Assembly: GCA_947623455.1 (NCBI GenBank)
Contig: OX392540.1
Span: forward strand, 29,258,410-29,322,409
Length of the DNA stretch: 64,000 nucleotides
Direction: 5' to 3'
DNA from: Mimachlamys varia
Taxonomy: Eukaryota > Mollusca > Bivalvia > Pectinida > Pectinidae
The position numbers and the translations under genes were made by a program. Shown one piece after another: positions 56,561 through 64,000 of the stretch (position 1 is the stretch's first letter; each line of letters begins with the position of its first letter). The notes beneath the pieces are model-generated. The model did not search any database. It was given only the letters and a program-made list of their open reading frames with translations, and was not told the origin of the DNA.

Positions 56561-58884
56561 ATGTCTCGGTAATCCTGTAGCCATGTCTCGATCAGAACCC
56601 ATTATTTTACACATAGGGTTGAATGATCTGTCTAGAATCACATGTTGCACGCTTGACCGCACGTAATACCCATGTCACTGACCCGTTGTTTATCCCTCAC
56701 GGCTATATTTTAGAGAAATGTAAAAAATATTGTTACCTGAACTGCATGGCTTGTATATTTAATAATAAAGTTTGGTTAACCGGTATTTTGGTTTCCGGTA
56801 TTTTAACTGGCGGTAACTCTAACGGCGTTGCATTAAGTAGGTGAGTCGTATGTCGTATGAACACACACAACTGAAGTCAATCTACAAAACATTAAAACAT
56901 ACAATGCTAAATAAAATACCAAAATGGGAAATACAATTTGATATAAAACTGAGGACACTCTAATGATATATATGATGTTATATGATACCGACATCATAAT
57001 GGAAAATACATAACATCAAATAATAATGACAATACAATGGTTAATATAATGTCATAAAAAACAAACACAAGAAGTGGAAATAAATATGCGATGCTTGGAA
57101 ATAAGTTTTTACCATCATAAAGCGACAGATGTAAATATATTGTTACTTTGGCGTTATGAAGCTCCATGGGTAAATATAACCACGAACTTATGTAAAATTG
57201 TCCTCGAAGCAGAACAAAATCTAAAGATAAAGCAGTATCACCAAAGTTAATACAAAAATAACAACAAGTAGATTTTGATATATAATTTTATTTACTTGTT
57301 ATTCAGTTAAAGAAAACAGCTCATCAAGCAAACAGAACATTTACATGGGAATGAAAAGTAAAGTAAAACAAAACTTTAAAAATCGGCGGTAAAAATCAGC
57401 CTGATGCCAGTCTTTAGCGCTAAACATGGCATAACATATACATATTATGCTAATAATGGTAAAATTGTCCCCTCCCCAACTACAGTGTTGAAGAAAAGCC
57501 AAACAATGTTATATCTATAATCGCTTATTTCCATTAACATGATAGAGAGAACACATTACAAGTTTAGGAATTGGATTTGGTAACTTCAGGAATCTATCAA
57601 CAATCTCTGACTAAAGAAAACAATTAAAAATATATTAATGCTGTGGGCGGATAGGAATATTCATACAATCTCATTAATATGCATATATGCACATGGTGTA
57701 GTAGATAATCTGTATAATTATGCAATTGAAATAGTGAACTAAAAGTAAATATATAATTCTAAGTTTTTTTATTTAAAATGTCCGTGATATTTCTTCCCAA
57801 TTCACTTGGACACCGAAGAATATGTACAGTATCGTTCAAATAATAAGTCATTACATTGCTTGAACGAACGCTGTTTAAAAGATTTCATTTTCTGACGGAT
57901 TGATAAACAACTCGTACAACTACCAAAGTAACGCATATAAGAACATCCTGCTGAATAAAGTCTGTATAAGCTTAAGATATATAGGGAGAATCCCTTGACA
58001 GATTCTGAGTGTGTTTGTTTAAGCAACATATCGGTTCAATAATATATAATCTTTTGATTTCTTATCAATAAAAATGTTAGAGAGGAGTTCTCCCAAACTT
58101 TAAAAATATGTTAATAATAAATCCATATGTTAGCATCCGTAAGCTTTCTTAACTTGGGAATCCATAATTTGGCGCTACAGTAATTTCAGAACTTTTGATT
58201 TTCTAGCCAATTAACGTTTACTAAAATGTAAACGGGTATCTTTAGAACACTCTTCAATTTCTATCATACATCACGTGATGACAAAACAAGTAGACGTCAC
58301 ACATACCATTACATCGGCTGTGGTTCATAATACGAAACTGTCACGACAAAAATCTATAAAATGCTGTTACAAATGTATGTTTGTTATGTCATATCAAAAT
58401 AATCAATACAAAATTCAAAATATCTAAATAAACCATTACTTCATTCACCGGTTTACATTTTTACAATGCTCAAATCACACATAATACTATATCAGAATAC
58501 TACAGTATCAATTACCACACATAGTTTTTTCCCTCAAAATGTCCATTCTTACTTTTACAGGGTTTATTGTACAATCTAATGACCAGCATGACCAGGAAAA
58601 CACTTGCCTAAAAATAGCCCAGTATGCAAGCTTTAAGTAAGCACGCACACGATGTTTACATAGTAAGCCAGGCAAACTCGAGGTGTAAGTCGTACACCAT
58701 ACCATGGCCAGTCTATCACCACTTCCATGTATCCAGGCTACATTGAATTACTATCTTTTTTTTTATTTCAACAGCGACATTGTCGGCAATGTTGTTTACA
58801 CTTTCGCATTGCATTATGGGAATCGGGAGCATTATAAAGAAGCCGCTCAGTTGCATGTTTTTATCAGACCACTGGATTAGATAA
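56561..58884. other. no supported gene
   Basis: 2.3 kb of AT-rich DNA. A pyrimidine tract with AG at about 58757-58780 could be a plus-strand acceptor, but no good exon follows. Frames at 57802-58029 and 58508-58705 are unsupported. Confidence 0.45.
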
Positions 58885-60225
58885 CGATTTGAAATACCGT
58901 CGGTTACCAGAGTAATTACAGCTTAGGGGAGTACAGTCGGTTACCTGAGTAATGACAGCTTAGGGGAGCACAGTCGGTTACCTGGGTAATGACAGCTTAG
59001 GGGAGCACAGTCGGTTACCTGAGTAATGACAGCTTAGGGGAGCACAGTCGGTTACCTGGGTAATGACAGCTTAGAGGAGCACAGTCGGTTACCTGAGTAA
59101 TAACAGCTTAGGGGAGCACAGTCGGTTACCTGAGTAATGACAGCTTAGGGGAGCACAGTCAGTACCCGAGTAATGACAGCTTAGGGGAGCACAGTCAGTA
59201 CCCGAGTAGTGACTGACTAGGGGAGCGCAGTCAGTACCCGAGTAATGACAGCTTAGGGGAGCACAGTCGGTAACCTGAGTAATGACAGCTTAGGGGAGCA
59301 CAGTCGGTTACCAATGTGATGACAGTTTAGGGGAGCACAGTCGGTTACCAGGGTGATGACAGCTTAGGGGAGCACAGTCGGTTATCTGAGTAATGACAGC
59401 TTAGGGGAGCACAGTCGGTTACCAGGGTGATGACAGCTTAGGGGAGCACAGTCGGTTACCAGGGTAATGACAGCTTAGGGGAGCACAGTCGGTTACCAGG
59501 GTGATGACAGCTTAGGGGAGCACAGTCGGTTACCAGGGTGATGACAGCTTAGGGGAGCACAGTCGGTTACCTGAGTTATGACAGCTTAGGGGAGCACAGT
59601 CGGTTACCTGAGTAATGACAGCTTAGGGGAGCACAGTCGGTTACCTGAGTAATGACAGCTTAGGGGAGCACAGTCGGTTACCTGAGTAATGACAGCTTAG
59701 GGGAGCACAGTCGGTTACCAGGGTAATGACAGCTTAGAGGAGCACAGTCGGTTACCTGGGTAATGACAGCTTAGGGGAGCACAGTCGGTTACCTGAGTAA
59801 TGACAGCTTAGGGGAGCACAGTCGGTTACCTGGGTAATGACAGCTTAGAGGAGCACAGTCGGTTACCTGAGTAATAACAGCTTAGGGGAGCACAGTCGGT
59901 TACCCGAGTAATGACAGCTTAGGGGAGCACAGTCAGTACCCGAGTAATGACAGCTTAGGGGAGCACAGTCAGTACCCGAGTAGTGACTGACTAGGGGAGC
60001 GCAGTCAGTACCCGAGTAATGACAGCTTAGGGGAGCACAGTCGGTTACCTGGGTTATGACAGCTTAAGGGAGCACAGTCGGTTACCTGAGTAATGATAGA
60101 TTAGGGGAACACAGTCGGTAACCTGAGTTATGACAGCTTAGGGGAGCACAGTCGGTTACCTGAGTAATGACAGACTACGAGGAGCGCAAACAATTACCCG
60201 AGTGATGAGAGCTTAGGGAGAGTGT
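58885..60225. repeat. 37-bp minisatellite, about 36 copies
   Basis: Unit: cttaggggagcacagtcgg, ttacctgagtaatgacag. The period of 37 is set by cttagg at 58922 and 58959. Variants: a 36-bp type with cagtcagtacccgag, and types ending ccagggtgatgacag or cctgggtaatgacag. A block with the rare variant gtagtgactgactaggggagc appears twice (59211 and 59985), with matching neighbours, so about 350 bp was duplicated at an offset of 774 bp. Confidence 0.97.
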
Positions 60226-61368
60226 GTATAATGAGTAATGCTACCCACAACAGGTCATTTATTATTCATTTTTCTTTACCGTTATAAATGAAATAAATCG
60301 CATGCATATCGAAAAAGTCTTCTAAACATTTGGCTATTATAAGTAATGTCACAGACTTCTACATGTATTTCAAAGTCTATTTATGATATAATGGTTTTGT
60401 TCAAATATATAATATTGCAAATGCATCATTGGAAAAACACAATAAAAGATGGTTTCTTGAACACGGCGTGAATATCAGTACAAAATTGTAAAAGAATAAA
60501 CCCACGGATTATGTGCATGAAATATCACACGCGTTTGTATTGGGAAAACACCACAAAACTTTGAACACTATCAGTACAAAATTATCAAAAACCCTCATTA
60601 TGTCCATCTAACACGTCTATCATACGTGTTAACCTAAATATATAACTATATATGTAAATTGCATAGCATTATTGTTAAAAGTTACGTTTGCTGTGTTTTC
60701 TGCTATTGTGCTATTCCTTCATTTTCTTCAGCATTGTATACCTTCTCACTGCTTTTCGAACCTTTTCTGCTATTTTCTTGTTATTTTACTTTAGTTTTGC
60801 TGATATAATAGCTCTACGCAGCTTATGTTTCCATGATAACAGATACGACACAAAATATACATTCTTGTATAGTGTATATTGTACATGTATTTTGTCAACA
60901 TGATTTAATTGTGATTTAAAATTGCAGTATGTTCACCATGCTTGGGTATAGCACAGCAGAATTAAAATACTTCTAAGTATTACCATTAGATAATCCGTAT
61001 GTCTCTTAAAACGTTTGAGGAATATATATTAATTAAGGTTGGCAAACCGAATCAAAATCATTAACCGGTTATTTGGAACATCGATATGAACGGTTAACCG
61101 GTTTATATTAAACATTGCCTATAGAAACACTAATGCATGCCAAATGACATTGGCAATATCAGACTAACACATCATTTCATAAAGAGAACAAATAGAAATT
61201 GATATTGCGACTAACTGGTAACGGTAACTAATATTCGGTTAGTGACGTTATAAGCGGTTAACCATCATCGTTAACAGCCCTGATATTAATACATATATAA
61301 TTGTGTAGAACAGTTGGTAAACAAGGCTACCGACAGATTAAGATATGGTATAGTATTGCAACTGAACG
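60226..61368. other. downstream of the adenosine deaminase gene; 3' UTR probable
   Basis: Lies downstream (minus sense) of the stop codon at 61369, so part is probably 3' UTR. No other gene was recognised. The frame 60688-60903 is hydrophobic and unsupported. Confidence 0.45.
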
Positions 61369-61458
61369 TTAATGTTCACCATAAACTGCTACTAAATCTG
61401 CTAGCAGCTTTTTCTTCTGTTCCTCGGTAGCAAATGACGCTCTTGCTGCGTTGAATAT
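61369..61458 (-). CDS. ADA: gene 2 last exon (ADA C-terminus)
   Basis: Acceptor ctctttcccAG, phase 0 in, stop TAA at 61369-61371; 29 codons. Reads Ile-Phe-Asn-Ala-Ala-Arg-Ala-Ser-Phe, then Glu-Glu-Gln-Lys-Lys-Lys-Leu-Leu. It matches the family pattern 'N-A-A-x-x-S-F ... E-E-x-K-x-x-L-L'. The join to the preceding exon is in phase 0. Confidence 0.9.
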   Translation of the reverse strand: MFNAARASFATEEQKKKLLADLVAVYGEH

Positions 61459-63864
61459 CTGGGAAAGAGAAAATGACAAAAGCAGATGATATTTGTATTC
61501 AATATCCTTATGATAAATAGAGGATCTTACACGAGAATTTATTAAACTTGTTAAAAAATTTAATATGTCACTCGCCTAAAGGCTCGTGACATATTGAAAT
61601 ATCTAACTCGTTTAATAAATTCCATATTACATCGACACGAGTGTAAGATTCTATTTATCACATAACTTATTACATGTATGAGAAAATACAAAACTCTCAA
61701 ACTAATTCTCTATAAGAAAGGCAAATTTCTTCTGTGACAGCACGATTTTCACTACCGAGACAATCATATGACGTCATAAAGACGTCATTTGTTTATGACG
61801 TCACAATAGTGTTATTAAGCGTGTGTAATACCACTTTTATGACCTGACCGTGTTTATCTGTGTTTCCCTCACGCCCAATTCCAGATACATTCCTAAACGG
61901 TCGTCACACTAATAGACGGGATAAGCAGAATTGTATTGATAAAAAGAAATGTTCATTACAGTCAAACTAATATCGCGTCAAATGCATGTTTCTTTAAAGT
62001 CCAAATATACGCATCTTCAGCGAATTTTTGGTTATTCTGAAAAAATCCGAAAAACATCCAGTTGATAACCATGCAAAAATAAGGCTAAAACCAAGTAAAC
62101 CTAGACAACCAAGACACTCCTGACAGAACATTCCAAAAAATTCAAAATAATGTATGGACCAATAAAACAACAAGCCGAGATTAACCGCCAGTTCAAAATG
62201 GATGCATGTTTACAAATAACCGAGTGTCAATTGCTGCTGTACCTATACCCACTTAGGAATTCATGTGGAATACTTTTGATATCAGTTAACCTTAACTGAA
62301 TCTATAAATATATGTTATTAGGCTTGATTTCCGCTTAAATGTTGCCGAAAGTTACGGATATTGGGCCTTTAAGCCTAGGTCACACTGTAACGGGTTGGAG
62401 CTACGAGTTTTGGCAAGTTTCAACTCGCCATAAGTCGCCATTTGTCATGAAAAACCCGAACACATATCTTCGCATGTCGAACAGGGGTCTAATCTTTTCG
62501 ACAGGTCTCGCCAATAAGCGCCAAGAAATTTCAAACGGTTTTAAATTGTCTTGCGAGTTTTCATCTCGTGCACATCTCGAGTATATGTCGAGGGCATTTA
62601 TATCTTACGATCTCGTACACGATTCGTTGATATGACGCCACTTCTCGCAGGTTTTAATTATTGAATAAAAATTGATTATGTTTCTGATTTTTTTATATTT
62701 AAAGGCCCAGTATACATAACTTTCTGATAACTTATTATATTTATAGACTTAGCTCCGATTAACTAATATCAGCAATATCCAAGATGAACTCTTACGCGGT
62801 TACTGGTACAGCAGCAGTTGAAACTCGGTATTTGTAAACACACATCCATTTTAAACTGTTCTATTTTGTTGTTGAAGTGGGTCACACCTGAATTATTTTC
62901 AATTCTTTAGATTTTCTGTCAAGAGTTTCTTGTTTTAGTTCCCGATCAAGTTTACTTCGAACAGAACTTGATGTTTGTTTTGTGGCGTTTTGAGCTGTGA
63001 CCACATATAAAAAATAACTTTTATTTCTATAAGATTTTAGGAATTTCGAAAATATGATAAAAAAAAATTGAAATGAAAACGAAGAAGTAACATACTGATG
63101 TGATGATCTGCTCGTCGCTAAGTCCCATCTCACTAGCCATGACGTAATCGTCAGCAAGCTCGTTGGCTAGTATGATAGGGTCGTCAGTATTGATGGAGAA
63201 CTTCATTCCCTCGTTGGCAAACCTATCATTACAAAAGCGAAATGAAAATTATTTATTGTGGTCGTTATTTACTAGTAAAAGTGTAAGTAATAAAAAATGT
63301 AATTCAAGGAGTTCCACAGTAAACTAGTGAAAAAAGACAACTATCGGAATGAGATAGCAGGATAATGTATTGATTTCGATATGTTTTACCTTATGAAATG
63401 TCTTTCATATGTTATTGACTTTCAGTTCAAATTACGTTTTTGCTGATATAAAATACTTTCATCTTATATTATTTTTCCTACGTCATCTATTTTTGATATT
63501 GTTGATCGCTGAAAACAGGAAAAAGCACCCGTCAGCCACTATCAAGAGAACTTAAGATCCCAAGTTTTGAGACGCTGTTATGTCTCAGTCGGAGGTCAGA
63601 ACCCAAAGCCTTCCTCACAGGGACGAACGCTCAACTGAGGCAGTGTCAAGGGAGACATTAGAAGGAAAAAAATGTTTAGAAAGAAGAGAAAAGATAAGGT
63701 CCAAAACTTAGACACCTCTTATGATTATGCGATGGAGCAGCAAGTACAATACTTAAGTCCTACCTGCAGGACATTCCCTCTAATGACGTATCACTAAGAA
63801 CAGCTATTGACAAATCAACGTGTAATACTTCCTCGTTCACGAGTTCTATGAGACATGTTCTCGC
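61369..63864 (-). CDS. ADA: gene 2: adenosine deaminase, C-terminal part
   Basis: Three exons in transcript order: 63764-63864 (tentative), 63096-63222, 61369-61458. The enzyme hydrolyses adenosine and deoxyadenosine to the inosines in purine salvage, normally as a zinc-dependent TIM-barrel protein in the cytosol. The second exon carries Phe-Ser-Ile-Asn-Thr-Asp-Asp-Pro; in the ADA family the first Asp of this pair binds zinc and the second contacts substrate. The last exon carries Asn-Ala-Ala-Arg-Ala-Ser-Phe, followed by a Glu/Lys-rich helix and the end Tyr-Gly-Glu-His. The gene continues upstream of the window, so its length and first exons cannot be judged. Confidence 0.85.
61511..61660. 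repeat. 150-bp hairpin element in intron of gene 2
   Basis: tgataaatag/ctatttatca, atcttaca/tgtaagat, aatttattaaac/gtttaataaatt and aatatgtcac/gtgacatatt pair in order around a short centre (gcctaaaggc). Several arm interruptions. Confidence 0.85.
61998..62368. mobile_element. TTAA-flanked MITE, copy 2, in intron of gene 2
   Basis: Starts agtccaaatatacg, ends gttacggatattgggcct, with TTAA at 61994-61997 and 62369-62372. The interior matches 43784-44170 (caaaaataaggct, caattgctgctgta, gcttgatttccgctt). Confidence 0.85.
62369..62702. other. spacer between two inverted TTAA elements
   Basis: The frame 62339-62635 resembles no known protein. The segment has a few tcgc/gcga-type small repeats and starts gcctaggtcacactg. 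Confidence 0.35.
62703..62890. mobile_element. TTAA-flanked MITE, copy 3, inverted and truncated
   Basis: TTAA at 62699-62702, then aggcccagtatacataac. The complement of gttgttgaagtgggtcacacc at 62868-62888 matches an inner part of copy 1 (gtggggcccacttcaacaac). The other half is missing. Confidence 0.75.
63096..63222 (-). CDS. ADA: gene 2 exon with the ADA catalytic Asp-Asp motif
   Basis: Acceptor ttgtaatgatAG, donor GTATGT; 1 nt in, phase 0 out; 42 codons. Reads Phe-Ala-Asn-Glu-Gly-Met-Lys-Phe-Ser-Ile-Asn-Thr-Asp-Asp-Pro, then Glu-Leu-Ala-Asp-Asp-Tyr. The family pattern is 'S-x-N-T-D-D-P ... L-x-x-D-Y'. The minus-strand frame 62882-63157 is another reading frame over the same region. Confidence 0.92.
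63764..63864 (-). CDS. ADA: gene 2, tentative preceding exon
   Basis: Acceptor ttgataAG, donor GTAGGA; phase 0 in, 2 nt out (AG|G gives Arg before Phe-Ala-Asn-Glu-Gly). The 33 codons include Leu-His-Val-Asp-Leu-Ser-Ile. This is the expected position of the ADA segment with H-F/V-E-V-C-P-x-S-S, but the Cys-Pro-x-Ser-Ser part is not there. It is either a divergent exon or a chance frame; both splice sites are only moderate. Confidence 0.35.
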
Positions 63865-64000
63865 CTTATCAAATATGAATCAGTAGCAGCGGAGTTTTGC
63901 TATGAAAACAAACATCGGAGAGAATACTATAGCGTCAACAGAACCATAATCCGAACACAAAACGATTACACTAGCGGTAAACTATGAACAAAGGAAATAT
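63865..64000 (-). mobile_element. retroelement 3'-tail copy at the window edge
   Basis: gagaatactatagcgtcaac, accataatccgaacac, gattacactagcgg and gaacaaaggaaatat (about 63915-64000) match the tail family in minus orientation. It runs off the window. Confidence 0.8.

Noticed and set aside
62882..63157. 91-codon minus-strand frame
   Set aside because: Different reading frame over the ADA exon and adjacent intron; the ADA frame has the conserved motif.

Overview
This is a eukaryotic window: interrupted genes with GT/AG introns, SINE/LINE/MITE debris and several minisatellites. The gene content and repeats (tRNA-type SINE, many palindromic MITEs, AT-rich DNA) suggest an invertebrate, most likely a bivalve mollusc. 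That assignment is an inference; no species-specific marker is visible.

Two protein-coding genes are supported, both on the minus strand. Gene 1 (2747-34175) is a single-pass membrane protein. I reconstructed 15 exons by splice sites, reading phase and protein family. All 14 internal junctions keep phase, and together they give an open frame of 834 residues. It has an N-terminal beta-rich extracellular region, about six cadherin-type repeats, a Thr-rich stalk, one membrane helix and a 19-residue cytosolic tail without a catenin-binding region. Its 5' end (start codon, signal peptide) was not found. Gene 2 (61369-63864, continuing beyond the window) is the C-terminal end of an adenosine deaminase.

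The rest is dominated by tandem repeats: 1.5-2.56 kb (about 19-24 bp units, 3' flank of gene 1), 3.85-16.48 kb (21-bp unit, about 600 copies, inside intron 13), 20.98-22.1 kb (75 bp, intron 9), 27.9-31.2 kb (24-25 bp, intron 4), 35.07-35.5 kb (45 bp), 35.5-37.95 kb (44 bp) and 58.9-60.2 kb (37 bp). Long open frames inside these arrays (including one of 1006 codons at 13191-16211) are by-products of repeat periods that are multiples of three.

From 38 to 57 kb and in the introns lies transposon debris: LINE endonuclease, reverse transcriptase and ORF1 fragments, a family of at least seven 5'-truncated copies sharing one 3' tail, a tRNA-derived SINE, a hAT-like element, two MULE-like MITEs, three TTAA-flanked (piggyBac-type) MITEs and several long palindromes.

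The most interesting observation is in the 12.9-kb intron 13. Its giant 21-bp array runs up to the functional 3' splice site of exon 14, and that splice site itself resembles a repeat unit. On the transcript strand almost every unit therefore carries a copy of the acceptor motif (tttacacttTAG), immediately followed by GT.
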